The position numbers and the translations under genes are program-made. DNA of 64,000 bases from contig CM057129.1 in assembly GCA_029964075.1 (NCBI GenBank), forward strand, positions 18,963,430 to 19,027,429, read 5' to 3'. Below the pieces are notes generated by a model that was not told the origin of the DNA, made no database searches, and was given only the letters and a program-made list of their open reading frames with translations. The DNA is from Patiria pectinifera. Taxonomy: Eukaryota > Echinodermata > Asteroidea > Valvatida > Asterinidae. Positions 13,001 to 23,879 of this stretch are shown here, piece by piece (the stretch's first letter is position 1; the number at the start of each line of letters is the position of its first letter).

Positions 13001-16000
13001 GCCAGAAAGTCCTTGTTCAAGGGACGCTAGCCAGAAGCCATAAACCCATATATGTCAGTAGCCCAAAACAACGGAAGCTGCCAGCGGTCTAACAAAGATA
13101 TTGACTGGAGTGGGATTTGAACCTTTGACGTCTGGATAGCACTTACGGTGCTCTACCAACTGAGTCATCCAGCCCTATGTTGGTTGTCGCCCAAACAGTC
13201 AATTCTTGTTCGAGGGAGGCTAGTCAGAAGCTAAAAAACGGTATATGCCATGCAGCCAAAACGCTGGAAGCAGCCAGCATTCAAACAAAATAATTTGACT
13301 GCAGCCGGATTTGAACCTGGATTTGAAAGGCTCTCTCACGAGTGATTCCTGCTTTTGTATTTCCCAGACTTGTATAGCCTTGCTAATGTTGCTAGCATCA
13401 AAAGTTCTGCCGAGATTTCAAAATATTGGGCGTCATTGGCAAAATTCCCCGACAAGTAAGAATTCAGACTTGACATGATGGGAGCAAATTAAGAAAAAAA
13501 GGACCGATTAGGCCAAAAAAAATAAAAAATATTCGGTCTCTGGTCAGACCAAAGTTCCGGAATCGACGCGGCCACGCGGCCTTTTTTTTTTTTTTTTGGC
13601 TTTTTTTTTTTTCTTCAAGCTTGGATTGTACAGACAAGGTGGGTACTATTTTGTTTTTTTGGTGTCCTCATGTACATTGGTGTCCTCCATAATTTGCCTT
13701 GGTGCTTTCGATCATTTGCCTTGGTGCAATTTCCCATTCCTTGGTGCTCTTTGGTTAAAAAAAAATGAGGAGGTGCAGAAATAGAGGGCGCTGTTGGAGC
13801 TACCGCGGAACATTTTGGAAGAAAAAAAAGATCGACGCGCATGATTAAAATCGACGCGCGCGCTGACCGACTTATTATTTTTTTTGGCCTTAGAATCAAC
13901 TCACCATTCCTTGCGGTCCTTGATGTAGGCATTGATGATGCAACTCAACTGCTCCTCAACCAGGTACCGTTCAATGGAGTGATGCCCAGGCATGGTAGGC
14001 CCCTTTTAAAAGAATTCAGAAAAAACAAACAATAGAGGAACTAGAGGTCTAGTCAAATTTTATTGGTAAGCAAACATTTGACCGTGAACCAGTCACAATC
14101 AGTATACATTGCATGGTATTGTGGCTGGTAAACCGCTTTTGCTTAACAAACATTTCCTGTGCAGGGCGAGTAAAGGGTTGAACCCGGTTGAACTCAACCC
14201 TGGGCGAACCCAGTGCCACCCCAGGATGAGTTTCTAAATATTTTAACCCTGTGTTCAACCCCACGTTCAACCCTGCATCGTTTCACACATGTTTCGTGCA
14301 AACCGAGCTTATTTCACTCGGTAGCTGTTTTGAACCCTGGCGAGAGTTTCAATCCTGGTCGAGTTCAATCCAGGGTGAAATCAATCTCAGGGTTGACGCT
14401 GCGTTGGCGTTGGCATATTACCAACCCTGCGTCACCAAGTGTCTACCCGAGATTTGCCTAGTGTGAAAAGGGCTTCAGTATGCTCATCAGCTCTATGAAA
14501 TGTGCCCCAGCTCATGACTCAAGACTTACATCTGAAATGATATTGAATGTATTTTTTGAGACACACAATTAAATCCTTTCTAGTAATGAACTCTTTGCAG
14601 GAATGACAGATGCCACTTTTGGACCGAAAGAGCTCAATGTTGGCACTGAGAAGTTTGAACCCACCTCAGGCGCGTCGGTGTAGTCAAACATCCTGAAGAC
14701 CACCCTAGGGAGTGGATAGAAGCTGTCGTCGGGGGAGTGGGGAGGGACAGTGAAGGCCGGCAGGGTATGCTGGAGGGCCTCACACAGGACACTGTCGAAG
14801 GCCATGTAGGGACGCAGGAGGCTCTGATGGGTCCAGTCGTCTTGGCGGAGCTTGACGGTCTGGGCCCACAGGCAGTCTAAGAACTGGAAGATTTGGGGAG
14901 ACAGTTGTAATCAAGATCAGTCAAATCGCAAATCACAAGTCCCTACACGGCTCGTGGTGCCTAGAGGTCAAAGGATGGTTGCGGAGAGGTCATTCGCTAT
15001 CTGTGCCCCTAGATTGTGGAATGACCTCCCATCAACCATCAGATTGGCTCCTAACAAACAAACATTCAAATGTCTCCTAAAAACACATCTGCTTACTTGA
15101 TCTCTTATATTTTTTATTTCCCTTGCTTTTATCTCTTTAAGTATAGTTCTTTGTGTTATCATTTTGTTTGGGGGGGGTACTTTGTTTGTAAAGCGCATTG
15201 ATCGTTATTTTGGAATTGCACGATACAACCACTGGTATTATTATGTAATCCTAACTCCCTACTGTCTTTTACTAAGTACTCGACCAAGTCTGCTAAAATC
15301 CATCAATCGCACTGCTTTCAATACATGCTTTGCTTTAGGCCTCCAGGCCCAAGTCCATCATGCTCCATCAATATTTAGTCAAACCAGGCCTGCAGGACCA
15401 AGTCCCCCAAAAATGCACCAAAATGGGGGGGGGATGGATTTTGATGGAGTTGGGGCTGTTAGGGTTAAATCAAATTGCAAAACAATAACCAGTCGACCAC
15501 AAGGTGATTGACAAGGCAACTGACAGTCACAGGTCACCACAAGTCAAGGTCAACACAAGCCACCCAGTCTCAAGGTAATTTACAAGCTGTTCACATGGCA
15601 CTCCTTCGCAATTTTTCATCCCGATACTTGTGGTGTGACTTGGGATTAGAGTTTCGCTTGAGTTGATTAAAACTTACGTCTTCTTGCGGGTGGGGGCTGT
15701 CACTGTGCCACACCCTCAGCATCGCCACATGATCTTTTTTCCTTGTCCTGAATAGGAAAAAATGGTTACAAAATTCGTTATCAATCCTGCAGCTGATTTC
15801 ACGAAATAGCGTGTAACTTACGCCATGCTCAGGACCTACGCAACAAATTTACTGCACAGCTGCGCCATAAAGTTAGGATCGATTTCACGAAACCTGACAT
15901 GGCTGGGCAACGTTTGAAATAATCGAAACGACTTGGACGAGGATAAATAACAGCATTTACGACGGCTGTTTGTGTATGATTTTGTTCGTCCACAAAACAG

Positions 16001-19000
16001 TCATTGAATCACCTCCGCCCGCCACTTTGAAAAGATTTTTGTCTGACTTTTTCGGAATCATGCGGCAACTCTGAAAACTCTGTCAAGAGCAAAATAGCAC
16101 TTCTTTTACTTCAAACACAAAGCTGTGAGTGTCTGATATCAACCTTGATAAGTTGAGCAATAACAGGCTCCACGATGATCACGATTTGCTGGTAAAATAG
16201 GTCATTTTCAGTCGCTACGCCGCAACTTTAATACAATGCCTACGCCACCTAAAGTGATTGCGCAAGTTCCGCCATAATTTGTTGCGCAAGTCCTGGACTT
16301 TCGCAATATGAAACTTTAGTGAAATTGTCATAACATGAAATGATGCGCAGCGTGAAATGTTGCGCACTTTGCGCAATAAATTGTGGCACAAGTTGATTGA
16401 TGCAATTGCGTTAAGTTTCGTAAAATCGGTTGCTGACTCTACTGCAGGTATTTTGCAGGAAACGTTATGAACACACTGACCTGAGGTAACTTTCGATCTT
16501 GTTCAGTATTTTCTGCAGTTCCTCATCTTTCTTCTCTGAAATCTCCGCTCCAACCTAAAGGGCAACCAAAGAAAATCGTGTGAAGAATCCCAGCCAAACG
16601 TACAAGAAACTTACAGGAAGCGTACATGAATTTCACACTTAAGTGAGGAATTTTGGCTTGTGCGCATGAGCATATCCAGAAACTATGGAATCTCTGCTTA
16701 CTATCTGTAAAGTACAGAATTTCCGTGCTAGTACTCTTAGTGTAGAAAAGCGATCATAAGCGCAGAATTCCATGCTTAGCAGAGCAATAAAATTAGACCC
16801 AGGGTCTCCAGTATTATAGAGCTGGGCCAATGAAACAGAATCTGCTTTGCAAAAACAGGTTACCAGCTTAAACATAATGGGATGTTTATGGCTGTTGACT
16901 GGTTCCCAGCTTAATAATGCTTAGCACATTAATCTGCTCAGCAATTTTTTTTATTTTCTACTTAGCAGCTCCATGACCTCTGTGACCCTGATATGCACTC
17001 ACCCATGGGAGGCTGGAGAGAATCGCGTAGACGAACCAGTCAGAGCGGACCTGGGGGATGCCCTCCTCCAGCGTGACGTTGGCGAACGCTTCGTAGAGCA
17101 CCACGATGGAGGAGACGTCCACCACGCGGCAGTTGACGAGGTCGGCCAGGAAGCGCGTCAGGGTGCGCGCCTTGTCCCACTCATTGGCCTTCATGAGATC
17201 TCGCAGGTGCACCCACAAATCCTCCACAAACTTGAAATTTTAGGCAGAAAAATACACACACACAAAAAGAGTTAACCAAACTCCATAAATTTGGGATTCT
17301 CAATACTATGTCAAAAACTTAAGACATTTGAGAAAAGCCATATGAGAAAAAGGAATGATTTATGAAATAACCACGCCATCACTTCAGTAGTGCTGCATCG
17401 GTATTATGTAAGTAACATCCAGTAAAACACTGTTAAATTAAATGAATATAAATACTGAAAAAAATGGGTATTGACTTTCAAGCACTATAGACTCTATGCC
17501 CAAACAGTAGATGGCGTTTTTTTTACCACTTTCGCAAGCTCCAGAGGGAGGGACACACCGCGTATGAATTCGCAAACGTATGGCACGAAAGTATGCACCA
17601 CTTATTTTATTTGGAGTGTGCAGAAACCACAGCGTCTTCACGTGAGCGCCAGGCGTCAACAGTGAAGCGTTTGCATATTCCTCCCAGTGAACTCTCTATT
17701 TGTAACCGTTGAGGGAGGACTTGTGCACGGGATCCACATGATGACGATGGCTCTTTGTCTTGTTAAAGGGAATGTACATCATTGGCTTTTGCTTTAATTT
17801 TCAGAAATGAACTATTTGAGGGCTTAGTGTAACAGATCAAATTATTGTTACACTGACATGTTTGAAGTTTTGTGTTCGAAAATGCTGGACAAACCAAGAA
17901 AAACAAAAATGTTCTTGTAGTCTGGTTCCCTGATTCCACTGAAGATGAAATGGATCAATTTATAGATGCCGGAAAATTGTACGGTAAGGGAACCAGTCTA
18001 GATGGCCTGCACCCATTCATGAACATGCAACCAAAAGCAAACAAAATTTCGACTGAAAGAAATTGGTAAATTTAGAGCAGTAGTTGAAAAATAGTTAGGC
18101 TTTTCCAACGGTGGTCGGCCGACCACCTTTGGGTATACAAAAATACCATTTTCTTGATAATTACTTCACACCAGGTGCCATAATTTTACAGGATGCTTTA
18201 GACTGAAATTTACCAACACCCTGCAAGGTATTTCGTAAAAACTTGGTAGTTTTATTTTTTGATGTTTGCAAATGTTGTATTTTCCCTTTAACACAATCAA
18301 TGGAGCCCAAAGCTCTGCCACATATTCCAAGCACCTTTCTAAAACATAACTCACCTCTGGGGTTAAGCCAATGAGATATAAAATTCTATCAATAGTCAAA
18401 GAGTAAAGTTTGATGGACCCTAACAGGTAGAAAGACAAACTTACATCTCCCCCACATCCGTAGTTTTTCACATTGATGAGTCCAACCAACGTTGTGTAGA
18501 CACTCAGCTTCTCCGGCAGTTCAACCGCACTGTAGCAAAAACAGACATAATATTGACCCTAACTCCCTAACTTACTTGTACCAAAAAGAGGACCAAATCC
18601 GTCAAGATCCTCCATTGACTTTGCTTCACATAATGCTTCAGGACCAAATCCATTGAAATCCACCACTGGTACTGGTGGATTTTGATGGACTTGGTACTCA
18701 TGGCTTATCTGCCCAAATCCCTCCAAATAGGGGGGATGGATTTTGAAGGAGTTGGGAAGGTTAGGGTTAAGGTTAGTTGCAAACGTACAAGAGTTGATAA
18801 GAGACACAAGTGTGACAGGATTAGAAAATATTTTATTTGTTGCCAAGGCAAACTGAATGGCAAAAAAAACCAAGCTAATGAAATGATCATCTTTTTGGGG
18901 ATGTTGGAAAGGATTTCTGCCCTTGACATTTGACTATATGACACTGAGCTTGTTTACTGCTACCCTCACAGACGGTCAAATTATCAATCCTCTTCCCCTG

Positions 19001-22000
19001 CCATGCCTTTTACACAGGCTAGCCACCAACAGTCAGATCATATTTCAAGCAAGCAGTCTGACTAGTCAAATTCAGTCAAAAGACAAAAACAGGCTTGCGG
19101 AGGCCACAGCTGGCTTATCAATCACCTACAGTCAAAGGATAACTGTATCAAGTTACATAAGAGTCGCAGCCACTCAATCCTGCTTTATGTAGGCTGGGAG
19201 CTCTTAACTGTTAATGACAGTCACTTGATTGATTTTGACTGAAAGGGCATCTTTGCACAGAGTGTATGTTTGCACAGGAGGGCTAAAGAATTTAGGGGAT
19301 GATAGCATGCCGCTTGATTGCACACTGTGGTCAGCATACAACCCTGTACTCTGATTTCAACAAAGATGCCAATGTTTACCATTCACGTAAGATGCTGATG
19401 ATTTTGAGTTTGTAGTTGGGCAGGTCAGCCTGCAGCACAACTGCCAATCCTTCCAGGTTACTCTCCAAGGACGACGTACTCTGCAAAAAAAAATACCAAA
19501 AAGACAAGAATTAGAAATAAAACTTGAACAATTACAGTGCAGGGATTCACCACACAAGACCAAGAGTCTGAAATTATTGTTTGACGTTGAATGCCTTAGG
19601 AGGATTTACTACATTTGTCTGAACAAATACAGGTTTGTCATTTGTTGAGTACAATTTTGCACAGTACGTATTCTGTGACAACTCGAAACTGAATGTGTTG
19701 GTTCGTTTGAGCAATTTGTGTCAAACTTTCATTTCACCTATGCAGACCCAGCGGCTTTACCACCGACAAGTTATCTTGAATTGTTTAGTGTGCCACTTAT
19801 CCCAATATACACGGTTAGTTCACTTTCCAGAGAAAACTATGACAAGTTTGCTTAGGAATGCTGTAAATGTAACAACTAATAATTTTTATGAGCTGTCAGG
19901 AGACATTTAACCACATTCTGAGAATTCTAAAGGACATGCAAGACTGTCACACTTTGGCTTACAGCAAAAGAAATGCCTTTTTTTAAACATGGCCACTAAT
20001 GGCAATTAAACTGTAAGTCGGCAATGAATTTCATGAATGTCAATGAGTATTCAGTCACTATCAATTTGAGGTGTCTTGGGGGTTTTTTATTTGTTTTTTT
20101 TTAATGTACCTTTTCTCCAACTCTCGTGATGAGCGATTCCAGTCTTTCTTCAATCTCGTTCTGATCAGTAGTTGTCCTTCGGCGTTTCTGACTCCTGGAG
20201 TCATCTATCAACAAAACATGAATAGTGTTCAAGCAATGGACCACATTTGCAAACATTAACCCTAACCGCCCTGAATCCTCCAAAATCCTTTTTGCAAATT
20301 GGAGGAATTTGCAGGATTGAGGTTACATGGCAAAAGTGGGTTGCTGATTTAGGAGTACGCACTGTGTCAAGGTCTTGGGCCGGACCTTGTGTTGTTTATG
20401 CTCAGCCGTGCATAAATTTAGTCCTTGATTATACTTGACATCCTCCGCACTGCTCCAGGATGTCACTGCCTCTGCCTCAGCCTATTGACAGTCATAGCCG
20501 GAGGATTTTGCAGGATTCAGGCAGTGGTCACCCCTCCATGGACCATATTCAAGAAATAGTGGAGGAATTTGCAGGATTGAGGCTATATGCTATTTTTCCA
20601 TGAGGCCAATTGGAGGATTTTGCAGGATTGAGGCTACATCCTAGCAAAAAGGCCTAGGGAGTTAGTGTTGAAAAATGAAACTGCCAAAATATTATGAAAT
20701 TTCCTTCCCAATTGTACGTAAACATTCTGTGAAATCATTGCGTCCAGCAGGTGTTATGGTGAGTGGGCCCTTGAACTCACTGCTTCTCCCCATCCAGGAG
20801 TGACTTGGGTACCTGTGAGGGCAGAGTTGGTTGTGGCGGTGGATTTTAGCTGCTTTGTGCTGTATACTCCCCAGGGAGCTGAGATTGTTCTTGGGAGTGT
20901 TTCATTGGCCCAATGAGCAGGGTAATAATGATGTAGCACCAATACTGGTGGATACTTTCACTCTATAAAAACACATTATCATTATTACTGCAATCATGCT
21001 GTCATTTTCAAGAAAGAGAAATTACAATCATTTTCCTCACAATGGTAAGGACCAAACCACAGTTTTTATGGCAAATACTGCTCCCAACTGACCAAATTTA
21101 GATTAGTTTGCAATCAGTTGCATACATGTATCTGTGAATGAGAATTATTTTCCTGAGTGACAAGCTGGGATCATAACAGAAGTCAAAACGTATTAACCAG
21201 TTCGCGTCGGAGGACGTGATAACACACACTGGCTGTTTTTACACACAGGTGCGGCTGTCGGGTTATGACGTCAAGATTGCCTCGCCTCGCCTCCGGGTGA
21301 CGTCTAAACATGCTAATCCCTCGTGCATTTTGTACACACGCACAAAGTCCATGAAGTCTGTGGAGGCGGACTGTGTGTTGATCTTGAATTGGCCGTTGTG
21401 CACGGCCTATTGTTGTACAATTTATGCTCCAGTGCACACCCTGGAGTATCTAAACATTTGAAATTTCGGCAAGGAATATATAACTAGAACTCTGAAGGTA
21501 ATGAACTCAAAGGTTTCTTGCTACCAAGCAGTTATACATTACTTGGGGTGATTATAAAGTGATAAAATATTTTTGATCTTGATTTGATTGTCGGCTCCCT
21601 TAGCAACGGACCTTTCCAGCGACAGTGTGGTGGACAATACGGAGGAAGTCCAGTATTTCTGCCACATTTGTGGGACTACAGACATGCAAGATGTTTCTTT
21701 TGGCACAGTTGATTGATGCCGTACTGACGGGTGGTTGGACTGGTTGTTATAGGTGCCAGTCTATTTTCTTGTATTGCATTTTTTCAATACCTTAAATTTT
21801 GGGACTCTAAAACACAGTATTGATGAGAGTCCCAAATTGTCCGACTAGATTTTTGCATGAGAAAGTGGTATTCTGGGTGCAAGTAATTTGCCTATCAGAG
21901 CTGGAATTAAAACACAGTAGCGTGTAGCTGACCCAAAAATGATGGTAGGGCCGACACGGGTGCCTGCTATTAACTAGAAGTATCTCCCTCCCCCATGGCA

Positions 22001-23241
22001 TGCCCTTGCTACCTACTCCTAGAACTATGAGGCTATGTTTGTTGGGTGCACATAACGTGAGTATGTCATGAGGTAGCTCTACTGAGTGGAGCGCTGAATT
22101 ACGGGTACCCCTCCATACTAGCGCTCCACCGTTTCGTGATACTTTGAGGGCACCATCACATAGCATAGTCACAAACCCACGCGAGGACAAAAAGACCCCA
22201 AAAAACCGGTAAAGAGATTACAAATGAGAGAGACAGTTATCCTGGATTGATCTATACATTCTTGACATCCCATGAGACCCCTTATATTGTTCCCAAACAG
22301 CGAACATTTTGGAAAAAAACAGGAAAATAGTCTGAAAACTTACAGTTCAATGTGTTTGCATGGAGGTTCGGTTCTTGAATTAGCTTGTCGCGGAGGGCGT
22401 CCTGACGTGACGTCACCGTCGTTGCTCGGTCGATCGCGAAGAAAAACAAGTCGCGCTTTATCAACGACTGTTTCGTGTAATGATACACGCTCTCGATCAC
22501 GCAGATCGTTTTTGGTTTTGAACGTGTCAGAAAAACACGCTGGCAGAGACTGCAGTGAATGTGGCTATCGATTTGAATTGCCATTTTCAGAATTGCAATT
22601 TCAGAAGAAGAAAAAATAATACTGGGATTCTCATTTGTCAGTATATTAGTAGTTCTTTCTTTGACACGAGTTTCATGTGGGTTTCTGTCGTCTTTAATTT
22701 GTTTAGAACGTGTCGTTTCAGCCGTCTCCACCTTGGGTGTGTTCAAAGCCCATACTGTCGTACGGCACGGATCGGAGCACGTATCATTACACGAAACAGT
22801 CGTTGATAAAGCGCGACTTGTTTTTCTTCGCGTGGGTTTGTGACTATGCTATGTGATGGTGCCCTCAAAGTATCACGAAACGGTGGAGCGCTAGTATGGA
22901 GGGGTACCCGTAATTCAGCGCTCCACTCAGTAGAGCTAGTTTCCACCAAATTAATCTTGCAGATATTCAACACGCTGTCATTGGCATCTACTTAGGTGAG
23001 TCCAAAGAGTTAATAGTGGATTTTCGTTCTCTCTTTTTTTTTTATTGACACGGGGACGGGTCCGGAACTTCACAATAGTCAATACCCAAAATAACAATAT
23101 TATTTCACGAAATAGATGCAACTACAGGAAATGTAATTAAACGACCCCGTCATGAGTTCTGACAAAGCACAAACAACATTAATGAGACATTAAGAAAATA
23201 CTACCATCTCCATCATCCTCCAATCGTCTCCTCCTAGACAT
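1003..23241 (-). CDS. NCBP1: Nuclear cap-binding protein subunit 1 (CBP80), complete, 20 coding exons, 798 aa
   Basis: Large scaffold of the nuclear cap-binding complex; with NCBP2 it binds the m7G cap and links it to splicing, export and decay. Exons in transcript order: 23241-23205, 20204-20110, 19480-19380, 18529-18445, 17230-17003, 16554-16481, 15747-15678, 14883-14665, 14002-13905, 12387-12213, 11274-11147, 10182-10108, 8971-8862, 7792-7664, 6769-6670, 5816-5723, 4624-4409, 2978-2844, 1733-1620, 1116-1003 (stop TGA 1005-1003). All junctions are GT-AG and the exons sum to 2397 nt in one frame. The start MSRRRR and basic KRRR near residue 18 match the vertebrate nuclear-localisation N terminus. 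Family-identical stretches include [43 protein letters not shown] and [10 protein letters not shown]. The length fits the family (human about 790 aa, three MIF4G-like helical repeats). Untranslated exons cannot be placed. Confidence 0.97.
1868..2215. repeat. TTAA-CCCTCCTG repeat, copy A
   Basis: Begins TTAACCCTCCTG and shares about 300 bp with copy B at 18957-19286, including the word run from CAATCCTCTTCCCCTGCCAT to CTGGGAGCTCTTAAC. Lies in an NCBP1 intron. Confidence 0.7.
2234..2752. mobile_element. ~520-bp TTAAAGG inverted-terminal MITE, copy 1
   Basis: Starts TTAAAGGGAATATACATCAT and ends with the near-inverse, finishing CCCTTTAA. The interior is shared with copies 2 and 3, including CTGGTTCCCTGAC words and ACCAGGTGCCATGATTTTAC. 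The TTAA ends fit piggyBac-like target sites (inference). Confidence 0.8.
3443..3821. mobile_element. GCC-A-tract MITE, divergent copy
   Basis: Left end GCCAAAAAAAAAAAGTCTCT then GGTTTCTGGTATG; right end CATACCAGAAACCGGAGAC then a T tract and GCC. It resembles the GGCC(A)n-CGGTCTCTGG family and is GC-rich internally (GCGCGCGTCGC). Confidence 0.65.
4674..5093. mobile_element. TTAA-CCCTAAAAGGGCCGGG MITE, 420 bp
   Basis: TTAACCCTAAAAGGGCCGGG at the left; CCCGGCCCTTTTAGGGTTAA at the right is an exact inverse. A second inverted motif, GGGCGGAATCCCC, lies just inside each end in the same orientation. TTAA flanks suggest a piggyBac-type non-autonomous element. Lies in the NCBP1 intron between exons 17 and 16. 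Confidence 0.85.
6122..6515. repeat. TTAA-CCCTAACCC repeat with GGAGGATTTTG words
   Basis: Starts TTAACCCTAACCCTTCTCAATCC and carries repeated inverted words GGAGGATTTTGGAGGATTGAGGC. Related to the elements at 20256 and 52110. The right end is degraded. Confidence 0.6.
6841..7373. mobile_element. ~520-bp TTAAAGG inverted-terminal MITE, copy 2
   Basis: The ends are an exact inverted pair: TTAAAGGTAATATACAACAT at the left and its reverse complement at 7354-7373. Same interior as copies 1 and 3. Confidence 0.85.
7815..8165. repeat. GGCTACGGCT repeat with conserved 150-bp core
   Basis: The core 8007-8160 (TTATCGCGGTAGAATCGCGTC to GGGGCGTGGCTAACTCGCAAA) recurs at 11896-12054. The flanks carry GGCTACGGCT/CCGTAGCCA words, as does 12060-12125. 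Confidence 0.65.
9585..9830. repeat. Dispersed repeat, TGTGAAATCATTGCGTC family
   Basis: Shares TCTGTGAAATCATTGCGTC, GGTCATTTTCAAGAAA and GTTTGCAATCAGTT words with about 20725-21190 and, partly, with 45995-46130. Confidence 0.5.
10435..10880. repeat. AAGTC/CAAGTCCAG-rich dispersed repeat
   Basis: Contains many AAGTC/GACTTG words and GCGACGAAGGCATTCCTCTGTC. Related GACGAA-GCATTCCTTTGTCACTG sequence is at 61560-61700 and, inverted, at 46724-46750. Confidence 0.45.
10976..11105 (+). repeat. 3' part of a tRNA-like SINE
   Basis: Begins in a B-box-like GGGGTTCGAGTCCCACC and continues into a tail, ACTTTCACT-GGAGGTAACACACTGAG and GAAGGGCAAAACCTAATTTGA, shared with 60054-60310. The head is missing. 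Confidence 0.6.
11275..11330 (-). other. Purine-rich splice acceptor upstream of NCBP1 exon 11
   Basis: Read on the gene strand, the bases before the AG at 11276-11275 are rich in GGAAA repeats and lack the usual pyrimidine tract. The frame (LPQV then LAQASELL) supports this junction exactly, so the acceptor appears weak but used. Confidence 0.6.
11896..12130. repeat. Second copy of the 7815 repeat
   Basis: Shares ATCGCGTCAACGCAGCTTGT, CCACAGGGTTGTCTAAGGGG and CCCATAGACATG with 7815-8165. Same orientation, in a different NCBP1 intron. Confidence 0.65.
12430..12515 (-). repeat. tRNA-like SINE head
   Basis: On the minus strand, TAGCTCAGTCAGTAGAGAG (A box-like) and GGTCGCAGGTTTGAAATCCC (B box-like) lie in tRNA spacing. 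The stems are imperfect, so I call a tRNA-derived repeat and not a tRNA gene. Confidence 0.6.
13096..13170 (-). repeat. tRNA-like SINE head
   Basis: The minus strand has GGATGACTCAGTTGGTAGAG and CAAAGGTTCAAATCCCACTC, pol III A/B box-like. A decayed relative follows at 13285-13335 (GGATTTGAACCTGG). Confidence 0.6.
13508..13892. mobile_element. GGCC-A-tract / CGGTCTCTGG MITE, copy 1
   Basis: Left end TTAGGCCAAAAAAAATAAAA then TATTCGGTCTCTGGTCAG; right end CTGACCGAC...TTTTTTTTGGCCTTA. It contains the run TGTACAGACAAGGTGGGTAC to AATAGAGGGCGCTGTTG found in copies 2 and 3. The right edge lies 12 bp from NCBP1 exon 9, just beyond its 5' splice site. Confidence 0.85.
14165..14465. repeat. CAACCCTG-rich repeat
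   Basis: Contains about ten copies of CAACCCTG/CAGGGTT in both orientations and ends GCCTAGTGTGAAAAGGGCTT. Probably a decayed inverted-repeat element. Confidence 0.45.
14905..15240 (+). mobile_element. 3' end of a CR1/L2-type LINE
   Basis: The plus-strand frame encodes [19 protein letters not shown] and a KCLLKTHLL ending, the conserved C terminus of CR1/L2-clade reverse transcriptases. It is followed by a 3' UTR containing GTAAAGCGCATTGATCG. The copy is 5'-truncated, without endonuclease or RT core, and antisense in an NCBP1 intron. Confidence 0.8.
15245..15468. mobile_element. CCTAACTCCCT...GTTAGGGTTAA MITE
   Basis: Degenerate left end GTAATCCTAACTCCCT and right end GTTAGGGTTAA. The interior repeats GACCAAGTC/ATGGATTTTGATGGAGTTGG, as in 18552-18770. 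Confidence 0.65.
15783..16445. repeat. Decayed inverted-repeat element with GATTTCACGAAA ends
   Basis: Left CCTGCAGCTGATTTCACGAAA...CTTACGC and right GCG-TTAAGTTTCGTAAAATCGG...CTGCAGG are imperfect inverses. The interior is full of GCGCAA/TTGCGC words. Confidence 0.5.
17763..18291. mobile_element. ~520-bp TTAAAGG inverted-terminal MITE, copy 3
   Basis: Starts TTAAAGGGAATGTACATCAT and ends ACAA...TTTTCCCTTTAA form. Same interior order as copies 1 and 2, in an NCBP1 intron 150 bp from exon 4. Confidence 0.8.
18552..18770. mobile_element. CCCTAACTCCCTAAC...GTTAGGGTTAA MITE
   Basis: Left end TTGACCCTAACTCCCTAAC, right end GGTTAGGGTTAA, 219 bp. It begins 22 bp upstream of NCBP1 exon 4 on the gene strand. 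Confidence 0.75.
18957..19286. repeat. TTAA-CCCTCCTG repeat, copy B
   Basis: Second copy of the 1868 element in another NCBP1 intron. It ends CAGGAGGGCTAA, the inverted form of copy A's TTAACCCTCCTG start, which implies short terminal inverted repeats. Confidence 0.7.
20256..20671. mobile_element. TTAA-CCCTAACCGCCCTGAATCC MITE
   Basis: Starts TTAACCCTAACCGCCCTGAA and ends GGCCTAGGGAGTTAGTGTTGA. The interior holds several direct copies of GGAGGAATTTGCAGGATTGAGGC. Lies upstream of NCBP1 exon 2. Confidence 0.7.
20740..20960 (+). repeat. SINE-like fragment related to 25020-25380
   Basis: Shares CCCATCCAGGAG, GATTTTAGCTGCT, GCTGTATACTCCC and TTGGCCCAATG, in order, with the longer copy. Confidence 0.6.
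22074..22938. mobile_element. ~865-bp foldback transposon with ~165-bp arms, left arm interrupted
   Basis: The left arm is in two blocks, 22074-22184 and 22435-22500. The right arm 22770-22938 is one continuous block matching both in inverse (from TAGCTCTACTGAGTGGAGCG to AAGTCGCGCTTTATCAACGA). The outer edges are TA on both sides. The 22185-22434 insert is flanked by CGCGA on each side. No transposase frame is credible. Confidence 0.88.
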
Positions 23242-23879
23242 GGTGTATTCTAGAGAAATGTGTAACGCTAGTGTAGTTGTCAAAAAATTTGAATGTTTTG
23301 TCAGCTCAACACTCACTTCTGTACACGCCGCCGCAAGAACTGGTATTTGGCTGATATATAAATATTAAACACACCTTCATATCATATGTGTAATGGACAC
23401 CAGCGAAACAAAATTTTCAATTGTCAACAATAGGTGGCGCTAGCGCAAAAAAAAGGACAATGCTTTGATTGCTTGTGCTTGTACCTAGCATGCAGCATGC
23501 GCTGTGCATCAGCAGCGTGTTTGCCAAAGTTTGCTAAAGGAATTATTTTTCGTGGGTGGGTCAGAAAACACATGCCACATTTCAAATGAACACGCAATAT
23601 TTCATTCACTGCAGTGTGAACGGAAAACCTCCAAATTCATACTTTGACACTTAAGTATATAAATCGCGGGACCATGGAGGAATAAAACAATATTTTTTTC
23701 TCCATGATGATGAGAACACTTGGCCTCATCTTATGATGAATTAGAGTCGCTCTTTCCCGCGCTATTTTTCGTCGCGTTTCCGTGCAATACAAAATCGCTC
23801 CCTTTTAAATGAGACACGGGAACGATACAAATCCGCCAATGGTTAGGTATGAAATAAATTCAACAAATTTCAAATTATT

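Noticed and set aside
14852-15100. Host gene on the plus strand with APRLWNDLP motif
   Set aside because: The motif is the known C-terminal signature of CR1/L2 reverse transcriptases; the frame starts by chance inside an antisense NCBP1 exon.
22282-22746. 154-aa minus-strand open frame
   Set aside because: It lies inside the foldback element, is not similar to any transposase I know, and is antisense to its own arm repeats.
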